Source of the DNA: Propioniciclava sinopodophylli | Lineage (GTDB): Bacteria > Actinomycetota > Actinomycetes > Propionibacteriales > Propionibacteriaceae | Direction: 5' to 3' | Assembly: GCF_004324755.1 (NCBI RefSeq) | Contig: NZ_SDMQ01000007.1 | Span: 114,217-178,216, forward strand | Length of the DNA stretch: 64,000 bases | In this document: one piece after another, positions 10,263-18,758 of the stretch | Position numbering within the stretch: position 1 is the stretch's first letter | How the letters are laid out: each line of letters begins with the position of its first letter | Translations under genes and position numbers: made by a program | The notes under the pieces: model-generated | Database searches by the model: none | Told to the model about the DNA's origin: nothing | What the model saw: the letters and a program-made list of their open reading frames with translations, nothing else

Positions 10263-11147
10263 TCAGCCGTCGAAGCGGTCGGGCTCCTCGGCGTTGAAGG
10301 CGAGCGGGCGCCCGCCCTCGGGGCGCACGACGAGGCGGTCGAAGCCAGCGCCCTTCGAGGGCTTGGCCGTGGTGGTGTGCGGGCCGAACAACGCCGCCAC
10401 CTGGGTGGCCGGGTCGGCCGAGCGCTTGCGGTTCTGCCGCAGCCAGCGGCGTCCGGACGCCACGAGTGCCAGCTCGGTGGACTCACGCACCAGCAGCTCC
10501 ACGCCCTCGCCGGCGTCGTTGGTGCCGTAGTCGAGGCGGATGGCGCTGGGCAGACCAGGGAAGCCGAACTCGACCCTGTCGCGGGAGAGCGGCTCGCGCC
10601 CGCCCTCGGCCCGCACCACGGACGCCGCACGGTCGGCCTCGGCCTCGACGGCGGCCCAGTACGACTCCGGGAGCGCGACCGACGAGAACCCGGCCGGGTC
10701 CACCCGGGCCAGGAATGCGTCGATGAGCGTGGCGGCGTCCGACTCGGCGAACCCGGCGAAGGAGTCCTGCTCAGGGACGCCGGCCGAGCTGCGCACAGCC
10801 ACCACGGGGACGGTCTGTCCCTCCAGCTGGCCGGTGCCGACGCCCAGCACGTCTGACCACGCGCGTCGGCGCCCGAGGATGGTGCGGTAACCCTGTTCGT
10901 CGACGCGGACCAGGCCCTGGCCCAGCCCCTCGAGCGCCAGCACGACCGCCATCACCAGGAACGGCAGGGCGATCATCACCAGCACGCCGGAGTCGACGTG
11001 GGGCGCCTTGACGAAGCCGATGATCGCGGCCACGCCAGCCCAGCCGAAGACGAGGACGCCGACCAGGCCCCAGAAGCCGCGGCGTCCGGTGCTGCGGGAG
11101 ATCAGCCAGGTGGCGTCCTGCGCGGCCCGCTGCGTGGCGGCGGCCAT
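10263..11147 (-). CDS. Membrane protein of unknown function, coupled to trpS
   Basis: 294 aa, not recognised as a named family. Two hydrophobic segments (about 25-45 and 54-75) are followed by a soluble region of about 215 residues. The part after the second helix (LVRVDEQGYRTILGRRRAWSDV) resembles bacterial PH-like or YcxB-like membrane-anchored domains, but this is only an impression. Its ATG shares one base with the trpS stop (TGATG), so it is probably translated by coupling and would respond to the same trpS leader. Confidence 0.7.
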   Translation of the reverse strand: MAAATQRAAQDATWLISRSTGRRGFWGLVGVLVFGWAGVAAIIGFVKAPHVDSGVLVMIALPFLVMAVVLALEGLGQGLVRVDEQGYRTILGRRRAWSDVLGVGTGQLEGQTVPVVAVRSSAGVPEQDSFAGFAESDAATLIDAFLARVDPAGFSSVALPESYWAAVEAEADRAASVVRAEGGREPLSRDRVEFGFPGLPSAIRLDYGTNDAGEGVELLVRESTELALVASGRRWLRQNRKRSADPATQVAALFGPHTTTAKPSKGAGFDRLVVRPEGGRPLAFNAEEPDRFDG

Positions 11148-12277
11148 CAATACACCATGCCCATTGCCTCGCGGACCTCGGCCAGCGTCGCGTCGGCGAT
11201 GGCGTTCGCGCGCTGGTTGCCCTCGCGGAGCACCGCCTCGATGTGGCCCGGGTCGGCCTCGAGCTCGAGGCGGCGGGCCCGGACGGGCGCCAACTTCTCG
11301 TTCAGAGCCTCGGTGAGGTACTTCTTCAGGCCACCACCACCGCCGTCGCCGATCTCGGCGGCGATCTCGGCGGGGTCGCGGTCCGCGCACAGCCCGGCCA
11401 GCGTGAGCAGGTTGGAGACCTCGGGGCGGTTGACGGGGTCGAAGGTGATGAAGCGGTCGGAGTCGGTGACGGCGCGCTTGATGACCTTGGCGGTCTCGTC
11501 GGCGGTCATCCGCAGCTCGATGGTGTTGCCCTTCGACTTGGACATCTTGGTGCCGTCCATGCCCAGGATCAGCGACCCGGACGACAGCAGCGCCTCGGCT
11601 TGCGGGAACACCGGCTCATGGGGGTCGACGCGCCCGTAGCGCTCGTCGAATCGGCGGGCGACCACGCGGGTCTGCTCCAGGTGCGGCAGCTGGTCCTTGC
11701 CGACGGGCACGAGGTTGGCCTTGCAGAAGAGGATGTCGGCGGCCTGGTGCACCGGGTAGGTGAGCAGGAGGCCCGACATGGGGCGTCCGCCGGTGGCGTC
11801 GTGCTCGGCCTTCACGGTGGGGTTGCGGTACAGCTCCGAGTCCGAGACCAGCGACAGGAACGGCAGCATCAGCTGGTTCAGCGCAGGGATCGCGGAATGG
11901 GTGAAGATCGTGGTGCGGGCCGGGTCGATGCCCACCGACAGGTAGTCGGTGACCAGCGAGTGGACGCGCTCCCGGATGGGGCCGGTGCCGTCGCGGTCGG
12001 TGATCACCTGGTAGTCGGCGATGAGCACGAGCGTCTCGACGCCGGCGTCCTGCAGCCGCACGCGGTTCAGGATCGAGCCGAAGTAGTGGCCGATGTGCAG
12101 GTGGCCGGTCGGGCGGTCGCCGGTGAGCATGCGGAAGACTGAGGGGTCCTTCGCGATCTGGTCCTCGATCGCCCGGCTGCGCTCCTCGGAGCGCCGCAGG
12201 GACGCCTCCGACGTGGACGCGGCCAGGGCGTCGGCGGCCTCGGCGTCGGCCTCGTTCGCGGTGACCGGCTCGGTCAT
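11147..12277 (-). CDS. trpS: Tryptophanyl-tRNA synthetase
   Basis: 376 aa. Class I aminoacyl-tRNA synthetase charging tRNA-Trp. Signature 1 is in GHLHIGHYFG (about 61-70) and signature 2 is KMSKSKGN (about 244-251). The GDRPTGHLHIGH and ADYQVITD motifs place it with the TrpRS branch that has an N-terminal GDRPTG rather than GVQPT, unlike M. tuberculosis TrpS. The ATG at 12277 is chosen because GAAGGAGAA lies just upstream; a longer frame reaching 12442 would overlap the leader. A Trp-codon leader peptide and attenuator precede it, so expression should rise when charged tRNA-Trp is scarce. It could be the housekeeping or an auxiliary enzyme; only the full genome would tell. Confidence 0.95.
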   Translation of the reverse strand: MTEPVTANEADAEAADALAASTSEASLRRSEERSRAIEDQIAKDPSVFRMLTGDRPTGHLHIGHYFGSILNRVRLQDAGVETLVLIADYQVITDRDGTGPIRERVHSLVTDYLSVGIDPARTTIFTHSAIPALNQLMLPFLSLVSDSELYRNPTVKAEHDATGGRPMSGLLLTYPVHQAADILFCKANLVPVGKDQLPHLEQTRVVARRFDERYGRVDPHEPVFPQAEALLSSGSLILGMDGTKMSKSKGNTIELRMTADETAKVIKRAVTDSDRFITFDPVNRPEVSNLLTLAGLCADRDPAEIAAEIGDGGGGGLKKYLTEALNEKLAPVRARRLELEADPGHIEAVLREGNQRANAIADATLAEVREAMGMVY

Positions 12278-12313
12278 GGAATTCTCCTTCTCGTCGTCGC
12301 GCCCACGGCACGC

Positions 12314-12339
12314 AAAACGGCCGCCCGTGGGACGGCCGT
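12314..12339 (-). terminator. Intrinsic terminator of the trpS attenuator (segments 3:4)
   Basis: On the minus strand ACGGCCGTCC pairs with GGGCGGCCGT (10 bp with one G-U, loop CAC, 12339-12317), followed directly by TTTT (12317-12314). It lies 40 nt upstream of the trpS start and downstream of a Trp-rich leader peptide. Its 5' arm contains GGCCGTC, which can instead pair with GACGGCC at 12364-12358 as the antiterminator. Confidence 0.85.
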
Positions 12340-12357
12340 GTGGTGGGTCGGTGTCGG

Positions 12358-12373
12358 GGCCGTCGTTACGGCC
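12358..12373 (-). promoter_or_regulatory. Pause/anti-antiterminator hairpin of the trpS leader (segments 1:2)
   Basis: GGCCGT (12373-12368) pairs with ACGGCC (12363-12358) around AACG, a perfect 6-bp stem that straddles the leader-peptide stop codon. Segment 2, extended to GACGGCC, is also a perfect 7-bp complement of GGCCGTC at 12337-12331 inside the terminator. The 1:2, 2:3 and 3:4 pairings are therefore mutually exclusive, as in classical ribosome-mediated attenuation. Confidence 0.8.
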
Positions 12374-12395
12374 GCCACCAGACCCTCTGCTCCAT
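12366..12395 (-). CDS. trpS leader peptide with tandem Trp codons
   Basis: Nine-residue reading frame MEQRVWWRP followed by TAA, too short for ordinary gene finding. The two TGG codons at 12380-12375 sit directly before segment 1 of the attenuator. A ribosome stalled there for lack of charged tRNA-Trp would cover segment 1, free segment 2 to pair with segment 3 and prevent the terminator, letting transcription enter trpS. A ribosome reaching the stop codon covers segment 2 and allows termination. A -10 box TAGGAT lies 7 nt before the ATG, so the leader may be read from a leaderless transcript. Streptomyces coelicolor uses this kind of control for its auxiliary trpRS1; the agreement here is inferred from architecture. 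Confidence 0.82.
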   Translation of the reverse strand: MEQRVWWRP

Positions 12396-12402
12396 GCCCC
12401 GC

Positions 12403-12408
12403 ATCCTA
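12403..12408 (-). promoter_or_regulatory. -10 element of the trpS leader promoter
   Basis: TAGGAT on the minus strand, a typical actinobacterial -10, with 7 nt to the leader ATG at 12395. The -35 region would fall in the last codons of the upstream PHP gene (a GTGACC lies at 12429-12424, spacing only 15). Start site inferred. Confidence 0.6.
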
Positions 12409-12425
12409 TCGCGCTGCGGACGGGG

Positions 12426-13274
12426 TCACGGACGCCCGCCACGCGCGCGGATGCGGTCCACGATCTCGGCGTACACCTCGGGCGGCGTGAGCCCCGCGCC
12501 CAGCGGGTTGCGGGTCTTGCCCAGGCCGTGGTGGTCCGACGAACCGGTCGTCAGCAGGCCCAGCCGGGACGCCACGGCGCGCAGCTCGGCGCGGGTCTGT
12601 TCGTCGTGGTCGGGGTGGTCCACCTCGACACCGTCGAGGCGGTGCTCGTAGGCCAGCTCGGTGAGGTAGGACTCGGGCAGGTCGGCGCGCCGGCCGCGTC
12701 CCCACGGGTGCGCCAGGACGGCGACGCCACGCGCACGCCGGATCAGCTCAATCGCGCGCGTGAGTTCGGTCGAGTACCGGTCGACGTAGGCGGGGCCGCC
12801 CTCGTGCAGCCAGTGCCGGAAGGCGTCGTCCCGGCTCGCGACATAGCCCCGGGCGACCATCGCGTCGGCGATGTGCGGGCGTCCCAGCGACGTGCCGGAC
12901 GCCTGCGCGAGGACGTCGTCGACCGTCAGCGGCATGCCGAGCTCGGTGAGGCGCGCCACCATGCCCGGGACTCGGTCGGAGCGGCCCACCCGGACGCGGG
13001 CCAGCTCGTTGAGAAGCTCCTCGTCGTGGGGGTCGCAGCCGTAGGCGACGACGTGGACGGACACCCCGTCCTTCTCGGTCGAGAACTCCATGCCCGCGAG
13101 CACCTCGACGCCCACGTCCTGGGCGGCCAGCTTGGCCTCGCGGAGCCCGTCGAACGTGTCGTGGTCGGTGAGCCCGATCACGTCCAGGCCGGCCTTGGCC
13201 GCCTTGCGCACCAGTTGGGTGGGCGTGTCGGTGCCGTCGGAGACCAGCGTGTGGGTGTGGAGGTCGATGCGCAC
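12426..13274 (-). CDS. PHP-domain phosphoesterase (YciV/TrpH-like)
   Basis: 282 aa from GTG 13274. A single PHP domain starts at once with DLHTHTLVSDGT, followed by LTDHDTFDG, GMEFST, the HPWG motif (about 198) and SSDHHG near the C-terminus; together these His/Asp residues form the trinuclear metal site. The relative in E. coli (YciV, RNase AM) is a 5'-3' exoribonuclease that trims rRNA 5' ends and is encoded next to the trp operon. The same activity here is inference. An upstream in-frame TTG is a less likely start. The gene ends 30 nt before the trpS leader begins and so contains part of that promoter. Confidence 0.82.
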   Translation of the reverse strand: MRIDLHTHTLVSDGTDTPTQLVRKAAKAGLDVIGLTDHDTFDGLREAKLAAQDVGVEVLAGMEFSTEKDGVSVHVVAYGCDPHDEELLNELARVRVGRSDRVPGMVARLTELGMPLTVDDVLAQASGTSLGRPHIADAMVARGYVASRDDAFRHWLHEGGPAYVDRYSTELTRAIELIRRARGVAVLAHPWGRGRRADLPESYLTELAYEHRLDGVEVDHPDHDEQTRAELRAVASRLGLLTTGSSDHHGLGKTRNPLGAGLTPPEVYAEIVDRIRARGGRP

Positions 13275-13350
13275 CCCACCATTCAACCGGACGCGGAGCT
13301 CCGGCGCGCGGCGGCACCCCGGCCGAACGGGCGGCCGGGGTGCCCACAGC

Positions 13351-16300
13351 TCAGACCAGCAACGCGCGGATGGTGCGCAGAGCGACCGACATGCGGGCGA
13401 GCGACGTCTCCTCGCCCGTGATCTCCTCCAGCTGGGACGCCTCGTGCCCCAGACCGCCGCGGGCGTCCACCCACGCCGCCAGCGCGGCCTCGCCGTCCTC
13501 CTCGTCCGGCGACGCCTCCAAAACGCCGGCGACCAGGTCGGAGTGCAGCTTGGTGAGGTCGTCACGGAGCGCGGCGCGCGCCATCGTCTCCCACTTGCTC
13601 GTGCGCGGCAGCTCGTTGACCCGGTCGATCAGCTGGTCCAGGCCCAGGCGGGCCGCCAGCCCGAAGTACGCCTGCTCGACCGTCGCGAGCGGACGCCCCA
13701 GTCGGGTGGACAGGTCCACGATCGACAGCGCCAGGTGCAGGTACGGCGCCACCGCGGTCGTCCGCGCGAGCTCCCCAGGGACGCCCGCCTCGATGAGCGC
13801 CTCGGCGACGCCGTCGACGCGCTCGGCCTGCAGCGGCGTGGCGTACCGCCCGAAGTCGGCGCTCACCTCGGCGACCGGGTCGGTGAAGGCGGCCGCCTCC
13901 CCCTTGATGTCGAGGTCGCCCCGGCGGTTGTGCAGCAGCCAGCGCGTCGCACGCTCCACCATCTGCAGCAGCGCCACGCGGATGCGCAGCTCCACTTCGG
14001 CGGGGATGCCGAGCCCCGGGAGGGCCAGCTCGTGCCGGGCCACGCCGAAGATCGTGCGCGCCGCAAGCTGGGCGCGGATGATCGCGGTGATCGTCGAGGA
14101 CGTCTCGCTCGCCAACCGGCTGTAGGCCGTGATGCCCTGGGAGTTCACGAAGCGGTTGACGGTGACCATCGTCACGATCTCGCGCCTCAGCGGGTGGGCG
14201 GCCACCGCGTCCTCATAGCCCTCGGCGCGCAGCGGCTTGGGGAAGTACGTGACGAGCCGGTCGGCCAGGTACGGGTCCTCGGGCAGCTCCGAGTCCACGA
14301 CGAGCTTCTCGAGGTGGATCTTCGTCCACGCCAGCAGCGAGGCCAGCTCGGGCCGGGTGAGCGCCCCGCCCTGGGCGATGCGGGTCGCCATCTCCTCGCG
14401 GCCCGGGAGCGACTCCAGCGCTCGGTCCAGCAGCCCGATGCCCTCCAGCGACCGCATCCAGTCCTCGTGCGCGGCGGCCATGCCGTGCTGGGCCTGCTCG
14501 GTCGACAGGGCGCGGTTCTGGTCGACGTTGTGGGCCAGCACCAGCTGGGCGACCTCGTCGGTCATCGACGCGAGGAGTTCCACGCGCTCGTCGTCGCCGA
14601 GGCGTCCGGCCGCGACCTCGGGCTGCAGCAGCACCTTGATGTTGACCTCGTGGTCGGAGGTGTCCACGCCCGCGGAGTTGTCGATGAAGTCGGTGTTGAC
14701 CCGCCCCCCGCTCTGGGCGAACTCGATGCGGCCTGCCTGCGTCCAGCCCAGGTTGCCACCCTCGCCGGCGACCTTGGCCCGGACTTCGCGCCCGTCCACC
14801 CGCAGCACGTCGTTGGCCTTGTCGCCCACCTGCGCGTGTGTCTCGGTGGACGCCTTGACGTAGGTGCCGATGCCGCCGTTCCACAGCAAGTCGACCGGCG
14901 CCATCAGGATGGCCCGAATCATCTCGTTGGGCGTCAGAGCCCGGACGCCGGCGTCCAGCCCCAGCGCCTCCCGCACCTGCGGGGTGACGGTGATCGACTT
15001 GGCCGTCCGCGCGTGGACGCCGCCGCCGGCGGAGATGAGGTCCTCGTCGTAGTCGGCCCACGACGAGCGCGGCAGGTCGAACAGGCGCTTGCGCTCGGCC
15101 CACGCCATCTCGGGGTCCGGGTCAGGATCGAGGAAGACGTGCTGGTGGTTGAACGCCGCCACCAGCTTGGTGTGCGGGCTCAGCAGCATGCCGTTGCCGA
15201 ACACGTCGCCGGCCATGTCGCCGATGCCCACGCAGGTGAAGTCCTCAGCCTGGCAGTCGATCCCCAGCTCGTAGAAGTGGCGCTTGACCGACTCCCACGC
15301 CCCCCGGGCGGTGATGCCCATGCCCTTGTGGTCGTACCCGACCGAGCCGCCGGAGGCGAACGCGTCACCGAGCCAGAACCCGCGCTGGAGGGCGATGCGG
15401 TTGGCGATGTCGGAGAAGGACGCCGTGCCCTTGTCGGCGGCCACCACCAGGTAGGTGTCGTCCTCGTCGTGACGCACGACGTCCGGTGGCGGGACGACCT
15501 CGCCGTCGACCAGGTTGTCCGTCAGTGACAGCAGCGAGGAGATGAAGATCTCGTAGCAGGCGACGCCCTCGGCCAGCCAGGCGGCCCGGTCGACGCGGGG
15601 GTCGGGCAGGTTCTGCGGCACGAAGCCGCCCTTGGCGCCCACCGGCACGATGACGGTGTTCTTGACCATCTGCGCCTTGACCAGGCCGAGCACCTCGGTG
15701 CGGAAGTCCTCCGCGCGGTCCGACCAGCGCAGGCCGCCGCGGGCCACCTTGCCGTAGCGCAGGTGCACGCCCTGGACGCGCGGGCTGTACACGAAGATCT
15801 CGTGGGCCGGGCGCGGCTCGGGCAGGAGGTCCAGCTCGCCGGGCGCGATCTTGAACGCGAGCGCCGGGCGGTCCTCGGCGAACGCGTTGGTGCGCTTGAT
15901 CGCCAGCAGCACCGAGACGAACATCCGCAGGATGCGGTCCTGGTCGAGGCTCTCGACGGCGTCCAACGCGTTGAGGATGTCGGCGACCTCGTGGCCCAGG
16001 TCCTCGGATCGTGCCTCCATGGTGCCGTGCTCGCCCGGGTCGAAGCGGGTCTGGAACGCGGTCACGATCGCCGCGGCGATGTCGGGGTTGGCGTTGAGGG
16101 CGGCCGCCACGTACACCTGGCTGTAGGGGATGCCGGCCTGCTGCAGGTAGCGGGCGATGCCGCGCAGCCACGTCACCTGCTCCCAGGTGAGCTGGGCGGT
16201 CATCACGAGGCGGTTGAGCTTCCCCGCGTGGGCCAGCCCGGTGTAGGACGCCGCGAAGGCTTCTGCGAACCGCTCCCGGTCGGGCAGCTCCCAGTCGGCC

Positions 16301-18108
16301 AGCGTCTGGCCGGGAGGCAGGTTGAACCCGAAGTCGTAAACCCACACGGGCTCCCCGCGCAGGTCCCACATGAACGGCCGCTCGTCGATGACGGTGACGC
16401 CCAGGGCGTCCAGGTGCGGCATGACGCGAGACAGCGACATCGTGGAGCGGGTGATCACCTTGAAGCGCAGGTCGGCGTCGTCGAGGGCGGCGTCCGGCTT
16501 GAACAGGGCGAAGCGCAGGTCGTCGGGCCCGGTGAGCTCGTTGGCGAGCTTGAGGTCGGCCAGCGCCTGCTTGGCGGTGTAGGCGGACTCGTAGGCCTCG
16601 CCGAACTCCACGCCACGCTGCTCGGCGGGCAGGGTGTCGGCCACGTCGTTGAAGTCGTCGTCCCAGCTGCGGGACGCGCGGGCCACCTCGGCCTCCAGCC
16701 CCGCCCAGTCGACGTCGGGCTCGACGCCGTCGGGCAGGCGGACGATCAGCAGCAGCCGGGCCATCTGGCTCTCGTTGACCAGGGCGCGGAACTCCACGGA
16801 ATCCCCGCCGAGGCGCTCGCGGAGCAGGTTCGTGATGCGCTCGCGCGTGACCGTGCGGTAGCGGTCGCGGGGCACGTAGACGAAGCACGACCAGAACCGC
16901 CCGTGCGGTGCCCGCTGCACGATGAGCCGGGTGTGCCGCTGGTCCTGGACGCCGGCGATGCGGCGGACGAGGCCCACGAGGTCGTCGACGGTGTCGGCGA
17001 ACCAGTTGTCGCGCGGCAGCGACGCCATGGCCTCGCGGGCCAGCTCGCCGTTGTGCGAGGCCGGGTCGAGGCCGAGCTTCTCCCACACCCACGTGGCCTT
17101 GTCCTTGACCAGCGGGATGGACAGGACGGGCTCGGAGTAGGCGCGCGAGGACCACAGGCCCAGGAAGCGGCGCTCCCCGACCAACTCCCCCTTCGGGGTG
17201 TAGCTGCGGACGGCCACGTAGTCGAGGTTCCCCGAGCGGTGCACCGGCGAGCGCCGGGAATCCTTGGTGACGACCATCACCTCGGGGTCGGGGGTGATCT
17301 GGGTGGCATGGAAAGGGTCATCGCCGGCGTCGCGCAGCAGGCCCAGGCCGGTGCCCGGCACCGCCGTGAACCGGTCGCCGGAGACGGTGTACTCGCGGTA
17401 GCCGAGCAGCTCGAAGTGGTCCTCGTCCATCCAGCGCAGCAGGCCGGCTATGCGCCGCACCCACGCCTCGTCGATCGGCTGGTTCGACTCCTCGACGTGG
17501 GTGATCGCCTCCTCCAACCGGATGCGCAGGGCGCCGAGGTCGTCGTGCGCGGCCCGGGCGGCGGACAGGCCCTCGGCCAGCAGGACGCGGGTGGCGTCGC
17601 CCAGCTCGTCGGCGGCGGTGCCCAGGGGCGGGTAGGCCTCGACCGACAGCCACGACTCGCGCGTGCCGGGCCCGGTCGCGTCGTCCACGCCGGTGAGGAC
17701 GCCCTCGGCGTCACGGGTGACGGCGAGGATGGGGTGGCGGATGCTCCGCACCGTCCAGCCCAACTCGGTCAGGTCCATCGTGACGGTGTCGACGATGTAG
17801 GGGCGGTCCTCGGTGACGACCTGGATCACGGTCGACCCGCCGGCGCTCCAGCCGTCGGCCCCCTCCTGCGGGGTCTTGATGCCGATGAGGTCCTCGCCCG
17901 GCGCACGGACGCGCCCGAGCGCCAGGTGCAGGTCGGCCAGGCGGGGCGCGTGGGTGAGCGGGGACACGTCGTCGACGCCGACCACGTCCTGGCCGTGGTA
18001 GGCGGCGACGAACGCCTCGGGCGGTACGGGACGGTCGGGACGATCGATCCTGTCGAGCGCCTCTGCGACGTCGGCGAGGTACTGGGTCATCGAGCCATCG
18101 GGTGCCAT
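13351..18108 (-). CDS. gdh: NAD-specific glutamate dehydrogenase, large type
   Basis: 1585 aa, full length for the about 180-kDa (L-GDH) family that converts glutamate to 2-oxoglutarate and ammonium with NAD+. The N-terminal half (to about residue 700) is the regulatory ACT-like part. The catalytic core includes LRWSDRAEDFR, the lysine in PVGAKGGF, and the Rossmann motif GIGDMAGDVFGNG (about 955-970), followed by NGGIGTYVK. The ATG at 18108 is supported by AAGGAG 10 nt upstream; the frame is open further but without a ribosome site. It stands alone on the minus strand. P5C dehydrogenase, which supplies glutamate from proline, is the next metabolic gene, beyond a divergent small gene. Confidence 0.93.
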   Translation of the reverse strand: MAPDGSMTQYLADVAEALDRIDRPDRPVPPEAFVAAYHGQDVVGVDDVSPLTHAPRLADLHLALGRVRAPGEDLIGIKTPQEGADGWSAGGSTVIQVVTEDRPYIVDTVTMDLTELGWTVRSIRHPILAVTRDAEGVLTGVDDATGPGTRESWLSVEAYPPLGTAADELGDATRVLLAEGLSAARAAHDDLGALRIRLEEAITHVEESNQPIDEAWVRRIAGLLRWMDEDHFELLGYREYTVSGDRFTAVPGTGLGLLRDAGDDPFHATQITPDPEVMVVTKDSRRSPVHRSGNLDYVAVRSYTPKGELVGERRFLGLWSSRAYSEPVLSIPLVKDKATWVWEKLGLDPASHNGELAREAMASLPRDNWFADTVDDLVGLVRRIAGVQDQRHTRLIVQRAPHGRFWSCFVYVPRDRYRTVTRERITNLLRERLGGDSVEFRALVNESQMARLLLIVRLPDGVEPDVDWAGLEAEVARASRSWDDDFNDVADTLPAEQRGVEFGEAYESAYTAKQALADLKLANELTGPDDLRFALFKPDAALDDADLRFKVITRSTMSLSRVMPHLDALGVTVIDERPFMWDLRGEPVWVYDFGFNLPPGQTLADWELPDRERFAEAFAASYTGLAHAGKLNRLVMTAQLTWEQVTWLRGIARYLQQAGIPYSQVYVAAALNANPDIAAAIVTAFQTRFDPGEHGTMEARSEDLGHEVADILNALDAVESLDQDRILRMFVSVLLAIKRTNAFAEDRPALAFKIAPGELDLLPEPRPAHEIFVYSPRVQGVHLRYGKVARGGLRWSDRAEDFRTEVLGLVKAQMVKNTVIVPVGAKGGFVPQNLPDPRVDRAAWLAEGVACYEIFISSLLSLTDNLVDGEVVPPPDVVRHDEDDTYLVVAADKGTASFSDIANRIALQRGFWLGDAFASGGSVGYDHKGMGITARGAWESVKRHFYELGIDCQAEDFTCVGIGDMAGDVFGNGMLLSPHTKLVAAFNHQHVFLDPDPDPEMAWAERKRLFDLPRSSWADYDEDLISAGGGVHARTAKSITVTPQVREALGLDAGVRALTPNEMIRAILMAPVDLLWNGGIGTYVKASTETHAQVGDKANDVLRVDGREVRAKVAGEGGNLGWTQAGRIEFAQSGGRVNTDFIDNSAGVDTSDHEVNIKVLLQPEVAAGRLGDDERVELLASMTDEVAQLVLAHNVDQNRALSTEQAQHGMAAAHEDWMRSLEGIGLLDRALESLPGREEMATRIAQGGALTRPELASLLAWTKIHLEKLVVDSELPEDPYLADRLVTYFPKPLRAEGYEDAVAAHPLRREIVTMVTVNRFVNSQGITAYSRLASETSSTITAIIRAQLAARTIFGVARHELALPGLGIPAEVELRIRVALLQMVERATRWLLHNRRGDLDIKGEAAAFTDPVAEVSADFGRYATPLQAERVDGVAEALIEAGVPGELARTTAVAPYLHLALSIVDLSTRLGRPLATVEQAYFGLAARLGLDQLIDRVNELPRTSKWETMARAALRDDLTKLHSDLVAGVLEASPDEEDGEAALAAWVDARGGLGHEASQLEEITGEETSLARMSVALRTIRALLV

Positions 18109-18226
18109 GGACGTTCCGCTCCTTCGCGTTGGCGTGACCATCAGCCTAACCGGCGTCACCGACGGAGGGGAGGCTCGCCCGGCCATGTTGTGCGCGCAGT
18201 GGGGTTCCTACCGGAATAATCGGGGC

Positions 18227-18706
18227 ATGCAGCTCACCAGCCGTCATGATTTCCCGGCGCCGCCCGCCGACGTGTTCGCCATGCTCACCGACGAGGCGTT
18301 CCTGCGGCACGCCGCCACCGAGATGGGCTCACCGGACGCCCGCGTCGCGGCCTCGGCGTCCCGGACGGCGGTGGAGGCGACGATCGAGGCCCCCGACGTC
18401 GTGCGGGCCTTCGTCGGGGCGACCCTGCGCGTCCTGCTGGAGGTCGACTGGGGCGCCGCCCGGCCCGGCGGGACGCGTGCAGGCACCTTCACCATGACCG
18501 TCCCCGGCACGCCGGTCACCGTGGCGGGCACGACCCTGCTGGCGCCCACGGCGTCCGGCACCGAGGTCACCTACGACGGCGAACTCACCGTGAGGCTGCC
18601 ACTGGTCGGCGCCCGGGTCGAACGCGAGGCCGCCCCCGCCATCCTGGAGGCACTCGAGGACCAGGCTCGCATCGGGCGCGCCTGGCTCGCACGCCCGGCC
18701 GGCTGA
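18227..18706 (+). CDS. DUF2505 / SRPBCC-like protein
   Basis: 159 aa, similar to the actinobacterial DUF2505 family, which has a START/SRPBCC-like lipid-binding fold. It has no signal peptide or membrane segment. An N-terminal HDFPAPPADVFAMLTD and a C-terminal amphipathic helix (REAAPAILEALEDQ) match the fold. Ligand and role are unknown. The ATG at 18227 has CGGGG just before it. Divergent from gdh (118 nt between starts) and convergent with the P5C dehydrogenase gene. Confidence 0.75.
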   Translation: MQLTSRHDFPAPPADVFAMLTDEAFLRHAATEMGSPDARVAASASRTAVEATIEAPDVVRAFVGATLRVLLEVDWGAARPGGTRAGTFTMTVPGTPVTVAGTTLLAPTASGTEVTYDGELTVRLPLVGARVEREAAPAILEALEDQARIGRAWLARPAG

Positions 18707-18718
18707 GCCACCCGGCGG

Positions 18719-18750
18719 CTGAGCCTGTCGAGGCCACGGCAGGCTCGGGG
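18719..18750. repeat. GAGCCTGTCGA-type dispersed repeat with stem
   Basis: Copy of the short dispersed element (CTGAGCCTGTCGAGG) placed between two convergent genes. GAGCCTG (18721-18727) and CAGGCTC (18740-18746) form a 7-bp stem, so it may act as a terminator here. Related copies are at 25299, 39600, 46441 and, more diverged, 50634. Confidence 0.65.
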
Positions 18751-18758
18751 AACCGGGT

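Noticed and set aside
12278..12442. N-terminal extension of trpS up to 12442
   Set aside because: It would read through the leader peptide and attenuator region in another frame, and ATG 12277 has a strong ribosome site.
18109..18186. 26-residue N-terminal extension of NAD-GDH
   Set aside because: AAGGAG lies correctly before ATG 18108, and the upstream residues are unlike the family.
15763..18219. An 818-codon plus-strand open frame opposite gdh
   Set aside because: No motif, Gly/Arg/Val-rich shadow of the NAD-glutamate dehydrogenase gene.
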